A DNA stretch of 64,000 nt from Ardenticatenales bacterium (GTDB taxonomy: Bacteria > Chloroflexota > Anaerolineae > Promineifilales > Promineifilaceae), in assembly GCA_020634515.1 (NCBI GenBank), contig JACKBL010000005.1, forward strand, positions 62,001-126,000, written 5' to 3'. The notes under the pieces were generated by a model. That model ran no database searches. It saw nothing but the letters and a program-made list of their open reading frames with translations, and was not told the DNA's origin. The position numbers were made by a program, and so were the translations under genes. Shown here piece by piece: positions 1 through 7,318 of this stretch; position 1 is the first letter of the stretch, and every line of letters begins with the position of its first letter.

Positions 1-803
1 GCCACGGGTTCCTGGCGCACGCGGCTGTTCAGGTAAGCGACGAGGCGGTTGACGTAGTTATTTTCAAAGTAATTGGCGTGATGGCTGCCCGGTCCGTGGC
101 ACGCTTCACAGCCAATGCCGTTGTCTACCCAATGTGTTTCCGCTAAAGTGTGGCTGGTGTTTTTGTTGACGATGTGCAGGTCGGTCGTATGGCAGCGGGC
201 GCAGAACAGATTCCAGGCGGAGTTGAGGGAGGTCATTTGCGCCCAGAGGTCGGCGACGGATGGGGTGCTACCTTCTTGCACATTCCAATAGGGGAAGAAG
301 TCTTGTGTTTCCGTGGACCATTGCAGTGGCAGCCGACGCAGGACGCCGCCCGTTTCTTGCGTGAGGTAGGTCTGGCGATATTGGTAGCCGATGACGTAGG
401 CGATTTTGAAGGGGACGAACTCGTTGGTTTGCGGATCGCGCAAGGCCATGTAGTAGTCGCCGCCTTCGGTGTAGGTGCGCACGGCGGGTTCGCTGTCGGT
501 GGGCAGGACCTGGGCGCTGACGGGCAGGGTCCAACTGCCGTTGTCGAAGTCGCCGACGACGGATTCGGGCGTGGGGCGGCGCGTCATGTTGGCGTGGGGG
601 GATTCTTGCCAGTTGGCGTAGATGAAGGGATGGCAGTCGCCGCAGGCGGCGCTGCCGATGTAGTCGGCGTCGTAGAGGGAGGTGTAGGATTCGTATTCGG
701 TGAAGAGGAGGAGGATGGCGGTGATGAGGAGAATGCCGGCACTCACCGATACCAATCCAATCTGCGTACCACGCCTGGCCGGACGGCTTTTTCGTTTTGC
801 CAT
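1..803 (-). CDS. Multihaem c-type cytochrome, N-terminal part (runs off window start)
   Basis: The minus-strand frame opens at an ATG (801-803) and stays open to position 1, giving at least 267 residues with the C terminus outside the window. Residues 15-34 form a membrane anchor or uncleaved signal. Three CxxCH haem motifs are visible: CGDCH (about residue 54), CARCH (about 194) and CEACH followed by GPGSHH (about 228). These bind covalent haem c on the extracytoplasmic side. The last motif style is common in cytochrome c554/NrfA-like and other multihaem electron carriers. A role in periplasmic electron transfer is inferred; the number of haems and the redox partner cannot be known from this fragment. 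Downstream genes lie outside the window. Confidence 0.85.
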   Translation of the reverse strand, partial: MAKRKSRPARRGTQIGLVSVSAGILLITAILLLFTEYESYTSLYDADYIGSAACGDCHPFIYANWQESPHANMTRRPTPESVVGDFDNGSWTLPVSAQVLPTDSEPAVRTYTEGGDYYMALRDPQTNEFVPFKIAYVIGYQYRQTYLTQETGGVLRRLPLQWSTETQDFFPYWNVQEGSTPSVADLWAQMTSLNSAWNLFCARCHTTDLHIVNKNTSHTLAETHWVDNGIGCEACHGPGSHHANYFENNYVNRLVAYLNSRVRQEPV

Positions 804-860
804 GTGTGTTTACCTCAATTTGCGGGGCGGATAGACCATTGCACGACCCGTCCATTATAG

Positions 861-1020
861 CGAAGGCGGAGGGAAGAAGGAAGAGGTATGAGGTATGAGG
901 TATGAGGTATGAGGGAGGGTGTTATTTGCCGCCTGCTACTCGCCACTTGCCACTCGCTACTTACCACTTGCCACTTGCCCCTCGCCACTTGCCACTTGCC
1001 CCTCGCCACTCCCTGTCACG
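861..1020. repeat. Low-complexity short tandem repeats
   Basis: Several GGTATGA units (about 885-912) are followed by alternating CACTTGCC and CCCTCGCC units (about 940-1010). Related runs occur at 13085-13142, 28520-28660 and 32235-32270, always between genes. There is no spacer structure as in CRISPR. They look like slippage-expanded intergenic DNA. Confidence 0.7.
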
Positions 1021-1085
1021 TTTTTGGTGTTGGTGGTGTTTAGAAGGGTGAATTTGCCGTGGCAAAGAAGAATGAAGGAGCAGAA

Positions 1086-1715
1086 ATGCATGTGGCTGAC
1101 CCATTGTTGACCGATACCTTGCTGCTGCAGCGCATGGCGGCGGGGGACGGCGTTTCGTTCGATACCCTCTTTTATCGTTATTATGATCGCGTCTATGGTG
1201 TGTTGTTTCGTCTGTTGGGCAATCGAGTGGAGGCGGAGGATATGACGCAGGAGGTTTTCTTGACGTTGTACCAGAAGCCGCCGCGCGGGCGCGCGCAGGA
1301 GGAGCATAACGTCGGGGCGTGGCTGTACCGGGTGGCGACGAATATGGGTTACAACTACATTCGCAGCCGCCAGCGGCGCTGGCAGCGAAATGTGCTGCTG
1401 GTTCCGGGGGTGGATCCCAGCCAGGCGACGGCATGGGATAGTGATCCGGCGCAGCAAGTGGAGCGGCGAGAAACGGCGGGGTTGGTGCGCCGGGCGCTGG
1501 CGACCCTGCCCCGGCGCCAGGTGCAGTTGCTTTTGCTGCGGCAAATGGGTTTGAGTTACGCGGAACTGGCGCAGGTTTGCCAGGTGTCGCCGACATCGGT
1601 GGGGACGCTGCTGGCGCGCGCGGCCACGGCGTTCCGGCGGGCGTATGACGAGGCGCGGCAGGTTGTGCCTGGCCAGGAGGTAGAAGCAGATGAAGAAAAT
1701 GGACGATCATTTTGA
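1086..1715 (+). CDS. ECF-type RNA polymerase sigma factor
   Basis: This extracytoplasmic-function sigma factor of 209 residues should direct RNA polymerase to a small regulon. Region 2 is visible at about residues 20-60 (FYRYYDRVYGVLFRLLG, then EAEDMTQEVFLTLY). Region 4 is a helix-turn-helix near residues 140-185 (LPRRQVQLLLLRQMGLSYAE, then SPTSVGTLLARA). I chose the ATG at 1086 because AAGGAG lies 5 nt upstream; an in-frame GTG at 1059 would add nine residues but lacks such a site. The stop overlaps the next gene by 26 bp, so translation is coupled with the membrane protein that follows, the usual layout for a sigma factor and its anti-sigma partner. The inducing signal is unknown. Confidence 0.9.
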   Translation: MHVADPLLTDTLLLQRMAAGDGVSFDTLFYRYYDRVYGVLFRLLGNRVEAEDMTQEVFLTLYQKPPRGRAQEEHNVGAWLYRVATNMGYNYIRSRQRRWQRNVLLVPGVDPSQATAWDSDPAQQVERRETAGLVRRALATLPRRQVQLLLLRQMGLSYAELAQVCQVSPTSVGTLLARAATAFRRAYDEARQVVPGQEVEADEENGRSF

Positions 1716-2700
1716 TGCGGCGGAGTTGGATGCGGTGATGGTGTCGTTGACGGTGTTGGAGCCGGGGGTGGGGGATGCGCCAATGCCGGCATCTCAAGCC
1801 CTCACCCACATCAAACAACGCGCCGATCACACCCCTCCCCGTTTGTGGGATATAATCCTCAAGGAGTTAACGACCATGTTCAAACGTAAGTATGCGATAG
1901 CCACTCTTTTCGTTGTTCTCGTCATCGGCGGCGCCTTTGCCATCCCCTCCGTCCGCGCCGCCGCCAGCGAATTCCTCGGCCTCTTCCGCGTGCAGAAATT
2001 CGCCCCCATCTCGGTTTCGCCGCGCCAGTTGCGCATGTTGGAATCGCTGGCCGACCAGGGTTTGACCCCCGGAGAACTCGAAATCGTTTCCGGGCCAGCC
2101 GCTGATAAAGCCGTCAGCAACGTGGCCGAAGCCGCCGCCGTTGCCGGCGCGCCCGTGCTGGCCCCGCAGGTGTTGAGCGAACCGGACCGGCTCTACGTGT
2201 CCGCGCAGGCGCAAGGGCGACTCACCGTCAACCTGGCGCAAAGTCGCGCTATCCTGGCGGCCGCGGGCGTTGACGCCGCCCTATTGCCGGACAGCCTCGA
2301 TGGGGCTGTCGTGGATGTCACCATCTATCCGGCGGTGAGCATGAACTGGCAGGCAAGCGGCATTTCCCTGGTGCAGACGGATAGCCCTCTGGTGGATTAT
2401 CCTGATGATGTTGATCCCGCCGTGTTGGGTGAAGCGTTGCTGCAACTCCTGGGCATGTCTGACGCGGAAGCGGCCCGCCTCGCGGCCAGCATTGACTGGA
2501 CGAACACCTTGCTCTTCCCTGTGCCGGAGAATCTGGCGACCTTTAGCGAGGTGACGGTGCAGGGCGGCAGCGGCATGGCACTCACCAGTCTGGATGGGCA
2601 GGATAATGCCCTGATGTGGCAAAAAGATGGCCGTGTCTTTATCCTGGAAGGGCCGGAAACGGTGCGTAATCTGGTACGTATCGCTAACTCGCTGCGCTAA
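1690..2700 (+). CDS. Membrane-anchored anti-sigma-factor-like protein
   Basis: A 336-residue protein. It has a short cytoplasmic N terminus (1-62), one membrane helix (about 65-86, ATLFVVLVIGGAFAIP) and a large extracytoplasmic part without a recognisable catalytic motif. Topology and the 26-bp overlap with the ECF sigma gene suggest it binds and restrains that sigma factor at the membrane. No CHCC zinc-binding anti-sigma motif is present, so the role rests on context. AGGAGG lies about 8 nt before the chosen ATG. A second in-frame ATG at 1876, preceded by AAGGAG, could give a shorter form. TGCCGGCA at about 1787 marks a sharp change from G-rich to C-rich codons inside the gene. Confidence 0.65.
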   Translation: MKKMDDHFDAAELDAVMVSLTVLEPGVGDAPMPASQALTHIKQRADHTPPRLWDIILKELTTMFKRKYAIATLFVVLVIGGAFAIPSVRAAASEFLGLFRVQKFAPISVSPRQLRMLESLADQGLTPGELEIVSGPAADKAVSNVAEAAAVAGAPVLAPQVLSEPDRLYVSAQAQGRLTVNLAQSRAILAAAGVDAALLPDSLDGAVVDVTIYPAVSMNWQASGISLVQTDSPLVDYPDDVDPAVLGEALLQLLGMSDAEAARLAASIDWTNTLLFPVPENLATFSEVTVQGGSGMALTSLDGQDNALMWQKDGRVFILEGPETVRNLVRIANSLR

Positions 2701-2719
2701 AACGCACAAAGGTGAAAAC

Positions 2720-2781
2720 AGACTACAAAAGTCTGAAAACGGTTTGGACATCGGTACGTCCGGCCAAGACTTTTGTAGTCT
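2720..2781. repeat. Perfect 15-bp inverted repeat upstream of ABC operon
   Basis: Arms at 2720-2734 and 2767-2781 (AGACTACAAAAGTCT and its reverse complement) are separated by 32 bp. Each arm is itself a small AGACT/AGTCT palindrome. It sits between the anti-sigma-like gene and the ABC ATPase. It may be a terminator, a paired operator, or a palindromic intergenic element. There is no T-tract. Confidence 0.7.
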
Positions 2782-2832
2782 TTCATCGGATAGTCTGAGC
2801 TGTCGTTTTCGTAATGCCGTAATGGAAGAACT

Positions 2833-3762
2833 ATGTCGCTGGCAATTGATACCGAACATTTACGCAAAGAGTATGGGGCCAAAGTTGCTGTATCTGACCT
2901 GACGTTGCAAGTGCAGGAGGGGGAGGTGTTTGGCTTTTTGGGGCCAAATGGTGCCGGCAAAACCACCTCCGTGAAGATGCTGCTCAGCCTGATCTCGCCC
3001 ACCAGCGGCGCGGCGCGTATTCTGGGCCGGCCGTTGGGCGACCTGGGCGCGCGGGCGCGGGTGGGGTATTTGCCGGAGCATTTCCGTTTTCACGACTGGC
3101 TACGCGCCGCCGAGTTTTTGGATTTGCATGGGAAGCTGTATGGCATGAGCGCGGGGGAGCGCGCCGCCGTCATCCCGGACCTGTTGGAACTGGTGGGGCT
3201 GTCGGACCAGGCGCAAGTGAAGGTGGGCACGTTCTCCAAAGGGATGCAGCAGCGCATTGGTCTGGCACAGGCGCTGTTGAACAATCCGCGTATCGTTTTT
3301 CTGGATGAACCGACATCTGGGCTGGACCCACTGGGGCGGAAGCTGGTGCGCGACATTATCAATCGGTTGCGCGAGGAAGGCGTGACGGTGTTCCTCAATT
3401 CCCACCTGTTGAGCGAAGTGGAGCTGACCTGCGACCGGGTGGCGTTTATTCGCAAGGGGGTGGTGGTGCAGACGACAACGATTGAGGATTGGCATCAGGA
3501 GAATGTGCAGTTGGCGCTGCGGGTGGGGCAGCCGGACGAGGCTTTGCGCGAAGGGTTGGCGGCGTGGGGGACGGTAATGCCGGCACTTCCCGCGGACAAA
3601 CTCACCGGACGCATCCGCCTGGCCATCTCCCACGAAAGCCGGATACCCGCCCTCGCCCAATGGCTGCACGAACACCAATACAGCCTCTACGAACTCACCC
3701 CCCTGCACCTTTCCCTTGAAGAACGCTTCATCCAACTGATGGGCGGCGAAGCCGTCGCCTAA
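2833..3762 (+). CDS. ABC-2 type transporter ATP-binding protein
   Basis: This 309-residue protein is the ATPase of an ABC exporter. Walker A is GPNGAGKTT (about residues 38-46). The signature region reads FSKGMQQRIGLAQALL and Walker B is IVFLDEPTSGLDPLG, followed by the switch histidine in NSHLLSEVE. The last 80 residues form the variable C-terminal extension common in CcmA/NatA-like ATPases. GGAAG lies upstream of the ATG. The gene is followed after 15 bp by its permease, so the two form one operon. The substrate is unknown; such pairs export lipids, peptides or drugs, or act as membrane-stress pumps. Confidence 0.95.
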   Translation: MSLAIDTEHLRKEYGAKVAVSDLTLQVQEGEVFGFLGPNGAGKTTSVKMLLSLISPTSGAARILGRPLGDLGARARVGYLPEHFRFHDWLRAAEFLDLHGKLYGMSAGERAAVIPDLLELVGLSDQAQVKVGTFSKGMQQRIGLAQALLNNPRIVFLDEPTSGLDPLGRKLVRDIINRLREEGVTVFLNSHLLSEVELTCDRVAFIRKGVVVQTTTIEDWHQENVQLALRVGQPDEALREGLAAWGTVMPALPADKLTGRIRLAISHESRIPALAQWLHEHQYSLYELTPLHLSLEERFIQLMGGEAVA

Positions 3763-3777
3763 CGCAAACCTGACGCC

Positions 3778-4608
3778 ATGACCACACTAACCATTGCCCG
3801 GCTCACCCTCAAAGAAACGCAACGCCGCCGCATCCTCTGGATCGGCCTGATCATGGGGCTGGCCTTCCTTGTCATCTTCGGCACCGGCTTTCACTTTATT
3901 TACAAAGAGTTTGAAGCGGAAGGAAGTATGCAAGACGCCACCTTCGCCTTCACCTTCCTCACCCTGGCCGGCCTGTACGTAAGCAACTTCCTCATCATTA
4001 TGCTCTCCGTCCTCATCTCCGTTTCCACCATCTCCGGCGAGATCGACACCCACACCATAGACACCCTGATCACCAAGCCCATCCGCCGCTGGGAAGTGGT
4101 GCTGGGCAAATGGTTGGGCTTCGCCCTCATGATCTTCTTCGGCGTGTTGTTGCTGCCCGGCGGTATCCTGCTCACGGTCTACCTGCGCTCCGGTTTTACC
4201 ATGCTCAACGTGCCTGCCGGATTGGCCTTCATGTACCTGGAGGGGCTGATCATTATGACCGTGAGTATCGCGGGGGGCACGCGCCTCTCCACGCTGGCGA
4301 ATGGGGCGCTGGCCTTCATGCTGTATGGGGTTGCTTTTGTGGGGGGATGGGTGGAGCAGGTGGGGGCACTTTTGCGGAATGAGACGGCCGTGGACCTGGG
4401 GATTCTGTCCAGCTTGATTTTGCCCAGCGAAGTGATGTGGAAGAAGGCTTCCGCGATGTTCCAACCGAGCGTTACCGGCGGTTTTGAAATGGCCGGGCCG
4501 TTTTCCGTCGTTTCGCAGCCCAGCAATGCCATGATTGTTTATGCGGTCTTGTACGTGCTGGTGCTGCTGCTGGCGGCTTTGTGGAGCTTCTCCCGCCGCG
4601 ATCTGTAA
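3778..4608 (+). CDS. ABC-2 family transporter permease
   Basis: A 276-residue integral membrane protein with about six hydrophobic segments. The first is near residues 22-40, followed by an extracytoplasmic loop containing FHFIYKEFEAEGS. The cytoplasmic stretch SGEIDTHTIDTLITKPIRRWE is typical of ABC-2/NatB permeases, where it contacts the ATPase. It is paired with the ATPase 15 bp upstream and is probably translated from the same transcript. The gene ends 25 bp before a strong hairpin at 4633. Substrate not predictable. Confidence 0.9.
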   Translation: MTTLTIARLTLKETQRRRILWIGLIMGLAFLVIFGTGFHFIYKEFEAEGSMQDATFAFTFLTLAGLYVSNFLIIMLSVLISVSTISGEIDTHTIDTLITKPIRRWEVVLGKWLGFALMIFFGVLLLPGGILLTVYLRSGFTMLNVPAGLAFMYLEGLIIMTVSIAGGTRLSTLANGALAFMLYGVAFVGGWVEQVGALLRNETAVDLGILSSLILPSEVMWKKASAMFQPSVTGGFEMAGPFSVVSQPSNAMIVYAVLYVLVLLLAALWSFSRRDL

Positions 4609-4632
4609 TCAAGTGTGATGATTTGCCGCTTG

Positions 4633-4665
4633 AGATTGGTTCATTCTCCAAGAATGAACCAATCT
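4633..4665. terminator. Bidirectional hairpin between convergent genes
   Basis: A perfect 15-bp stem (4633-4647 with 4651-4665) closes a 3-nt loop. It sits exactly between the ends of the ABC permease and the convergent minus-strand gene. T-tracts are weak, so it may stall rather than fully terminate. The stem core ATTGGTTCATTCT recalls other hairpins in the window. Confidence 0.7.
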
Positions 4666-4669
4666 TGGC

Positions 4670-5245
4670 TTACCACGTGCCTATTTGTGGATTGAAGTTT
4701 ACGGCCATGCGTGCCGGCATCATGGGGTATATTTCCTGAAGTAAAACCACGGAATCACTTTCTATGGGAATCCCACATTGGGCGAAAACCGTCGTAATGA
4801 CTTGCCAGATTTGGGGCATATGGGGATTGCCTTCCTCGTAAGCAACCACGAAACGTGCGGCGAAGTCTTGGAAATTGGTTTCTATCATATAGCGGGTGAT
4901 TTCCGTCAGCATCGTTTTATCGCCGGCCACCTGGTTGGAAAGGTGCGCCAGACTCACCTGGCACTGCGCATCGCCTGCCGCGTCATTTGCAGTAAACACC
5001 ATGCCAATGCCGACGCAGGTTGACAGACCGACGGTGTAATAGCCAACATCAATATACTTGGAGCCGCGCGGTCCCGCCTTCTTGCCAATATAACTTTGCC
5101 AGTTTTCACCGTTAAATTCGTCCACGCCAAGCATTTTGACAAACTGTAGATATTTGGGAAAGGTTGTTCCATCCGGCAATTCTTTCATGGTGGAAGTGAC
5201 GGTAAGGCTTTGTGGAATGGGGGGAACGTTACATTTTTGCGCCAT
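4670..5245 (-). CDS. Unknown 191-residue protein with faint CheD-like motif
   Basis: I do not recognise this family with confidence. It is a soluble protein without signal peptide or membrane segment. Start chosen at ATG 5245, with AAAGGAG 7 nt upstream; an in-frame start at 5278 is less likely. The segment TVGLSTCVGIGMVF followed some 20 residues later by SLAHL resembles, in spacing only, the Cys and His of the CheD chemoreceptor deamidase family. The overall sequence is otherwise unlike CheD. It stands alone, convergent with the ABC operon, and no chemotaxis genes are nearby. Confidence 0.6.
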   Translation of the reverse strand: MAQKCNVPPIPQSLTVTSTMKELPDGTTFPKYLQFVKMLGVDEFNGENWQSYIGKKAGPRGSKYIDVGYYTVGLSTCVGIGMVFTANDAAGDAQCQVSLAHLSNQVAGDKTMLTEITRYMIETNFQDFAARFVVAYEEGNPHMPQIWQVITTVFAQCGIPIESDSVVLLQEIYPMMPARMAVNFNPQIGTW

Positions 5246-5485
5246 CTGAAGACTCCTTTGTTGGATTGGCGAAAACACTCGGTCAGAAAATACCAGACCT
5301 GTATCGTTTGCTGGGGATAACTATGCGCGTTTCTGTGGATAGCGTGATACGCGGTTGATGGTCTTGACACCCGGCGGAAGTATAGTGAAGGCCGTGGATG
5401 CCGGCAAATCAGCTGTGCCGTGGCTGCGAGTGGGCGGGAAGCGGCAAAGTTCGCGGCCGTGGTTTTTGCATTGAGCCGGGTGAGG

Positions 5486-5498
5486 TATAATGCCGGCA
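5486..5498 (+). promoter_or_regulatory. Consensus -10 box six bases before a start codon
   Basis: TATAAT at 5486-5491 is followed by GCCGGC and then the ATG at 5498. Transcription from this box would begin at or next to the ATG, giving a leaderless mRNA. No ribosome-binding site lies before the ATG. The -35 region (TTTTTG or TTTGCA near 5463-5470) is weak. Confidence 0.5.
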
Positions 5499-5968
5499 TG
5501 GTCCCTCCAACCCCCATCCCCGACCGCCGCATCCGCAAGCGCGAAAAATACGCTGCGGGCATGATCTTGGAAAACAGCAGCCTGCGCCGCGAACTCGACG
5601 ACACCCAGGCGGAACCGCTCATCCGCTGGGCGCTTGCCGCCGTCACCGCCGCCGCCCAACGCACCGCCCCCCTCCCCGACGACGACGCCTACACCTTCCT
5701 GGAGCAGCGCGTAGAGCAGATCGGTGGCGTCATGCGCCTCGTCAATCGATACATGGCCGCCCTGCGCGCGCCGGAAACCAGCGAAGCCGGCGAGGGGCCG
5801 CCCTGGATAGAGACGCTGCGCAATAGTCTGGCGGTGCTGTCGCCAAACGGGTTGGATGAGGACACCCAGGCGGCGCTGCTGGCCTTCTGGCAGGCAGACC
5901 CGCCCGATTCCCCGGAATTGGCTTATGCTCAACTGCTGCGGCTGCTCCTCCGCCTCGACGTAGCCTGA
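5498..5968 (+). CDS. Unknown 156-residue soluble protein
   Basis: Not recognised. The protein is predicted to be cytoplasmic and mostly alpha-helical, with a basic N terminus (PIPDRRIRKREKYAAG) and an acidic, leucine-rich C terminus. I placed the start at ATG 5498 because a consensus TATAAT ends six bases upstream. Upstream in-frame codons to 5420 would fall within or before that promoter. It lies 26 bp before the phospholipase-D-like gene and may be co-transcribed with it. No catalytic motif is visible. Confidence 0.6.
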   Translation: MVPPTPIPDRRIRKREKYAAGMILENSSLRRELDDTQAEPLIRWALAAVTAAAQRTAPLPDDDAYTFLEQRVEQIGGVMRLVNRYMAALRAPETSEAGEGPPWIETLRNSLAVLSPNGLDEDTQAALLAFWQADPPDSPELAYAQLLRLLLRLDVA

Positions 5969-5994
5969 CACACTCGATAAGGAAGTATCCGTTT

Positions 5995-7125
5995 ATGAAG
6001 AAACGATCTGCCGGCATTATCGCCATCCTGCTCCTGTCTTTTGCCGTCATCTTCGGCACCGATCCCTTTGGCATGCTCACCACCGACGTCCCTGAAGTCA
6101 CCCCTATTACCGACGAGCCTGGCCTCATAAGCGCGAATGGTGGCGTGACGCGGGTCGTGAGCGCGCCGGCGGATTGGTATGAAATCTACTTCACCAACCC
6201 CACCTGCCCCCCAGAAGAGGAAAGAACGGGCGGCCTGGATGAGATCGTTGCCGACAGCATCAGCGACGCCGCCGTCAGTGTGGATGTGGCCGCCTTTGAC
6301 CTGGACGCCCCGCCCATCGTGAATGCCCTCATCGACCTGGAAAAACGCGGCATCCCCGTGCGCATCGTCACGGACACCGACAACGCCGATCTCTCCGCCA
6401 TCAATCGGCTGCGTCGCAACGGCATTAGCGTGGTCGAAGACAAGCGCAGCGCCCTCATGCACAATAAATTCATCGTCATCGACAACCGCTACGTCTGGAT
6501 GGGTTCCATGAACCTGACCACCAACGGCGTCTACTGCAACAACAACAACTTCGTCAAATTCGATGTCCCGCAACTGGCCGCCAACTACACGGTGGAGATG
6601 GACGAGATGTACATTGACCGCGAATTTGGCCCGACCTCGTCCGAAAACACGCCCTATGAGCAGTTCACGGTCCAGGGGGTTTTGCTGGAAAACTATTTTG
6701 CCCCGGAGAAAAAGCTGGCTCCCATTATCGCCGCCGAAATCGCCGGCGCGCGCCGCGATATTCGCTTCATGGCCTTTTCTTTTACGAACGATGAAATTGG
6801 CGAGGCGATGCTGGAACGAGCGGATGCCGGCATTTCCGTGCGTGGCGTGTTCGAGACCGTGGGCGCGGATACGGATTATGGCTACTATCCCGTGCTGCGA
6901 GATGCCGGCATCTCCAACATCAACGTCCGTCTCGACGGCAACTCGCGCATCATGCACCACAAAGTCATCATTCTCGACAACCAGACCGTCATCTTTGGCT
7001 CCTTCAACTTCACCGACAGCGCCAATCGCCAAAACGACGAAAACGTCATCATCGTCCACGACCCCACCTTCGCCGGTTACTTCTTGCAAGAATTCGACGC
7101 CGTCTGGTCCGAAGCCACTCCCTGA
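5995..7125 (+). CDS. Secreted phospholipase D-like protein (two HKD motifs)
   Basis: This 376-residue protein has an N-terminal membrane or signal segment (residues 8-22) and two PLD-superfamily repeats. The first HKD motif is HNKFIVIDN followed by GSMNLT (about residues 155-172). The second is HHKVIILDN followed by GSFNFT (about 320-338). Each provides His and Lys for phosphodiester cleavage through a phospho-histidine intermediate. Members include phospholipases, cardiolipin synthases and Nuc-like endonucleases; two motifs with an export signal suggest an envelope or extracellular phosphodiesterase. The exact substrate cannot be assigned. AAGGAAG lies upstream of the ATG. Confidence 0.88.
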   Translation: MKKRSAGIIAILLLSFAVIFGTDPFGMLTTDVPEVTPITDEPGLISANGGVTRVVSAPADWYEIYFTNPTCPPEEERTGGLDEIVADSISDAAVSVDVAAFDLDAPPIVNALIDLEKRGIPVRIVTDTDNADLSAINRLRRNGISVVEDKRSALMHNKFIVIDNRYVWMGSMNLTTNGVYCNNNNFVKFDVPQLAANYTVEMDEMYIDREFGPTSSENTPYEQFTVQGVLLENYFAPEKKLAPIIAAEIAGARRDIRFMAFSFTNDEIGEAMLERADAGISVRGVFETVGADTDYGYYPVLRDAGISNINVRLDGNSRIMHHKVIILDNQTVIFGSFNFTDSANRQNDENVIIVHDPTFAGYFLQEFDAVWSEATP

Positions 7126-7243
7126 CGCACTTTGTTCACCCCCAAACGCGCATGTCGCCGCCTTCGGAGCGGAAACCAAACCCGAGATCATTGCCGGTCC
7201 TTAGCCGTAGCTTAACCATCCGTTCTATTTCGCCCAACAATGC

Positions 7244-7249
7244 TATAAT
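7244..7249 (+). promoter_or_regulatory. Probable -10 box for the VanW gene
   Basis: TATAAT at 7244-7249 lies 70 bp before the VanW start in the gap after the phospholipase-D-like gene. No good -35 box is apparent, so this is tentative. Confidence 0.4.
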
Positions 7250-7318
7250 GACCTGCATCATCGGCTGACAGCGATTGTCTGCCGCGCCGCCCTTCCGACT
7301 CCCAAGACAGGTTCGTCC

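Noticed and set aside
268..855. Minus-strand open frame of 195 codons over the cytochrome gene
   Set aside because: It is in another frame; the frame beginning at 803 carries three CxxCH motifs and a membrane anchor, while this one is Arg/His/Pro-rich noise.
5929..7191. Minus-strand open frame of 420 codons opposite the phospholipase-D-like gene
   Set aside because: Long antisense frames are expected in GC-rich DNA; the plus strand has both HKD motifs and a signal segment.
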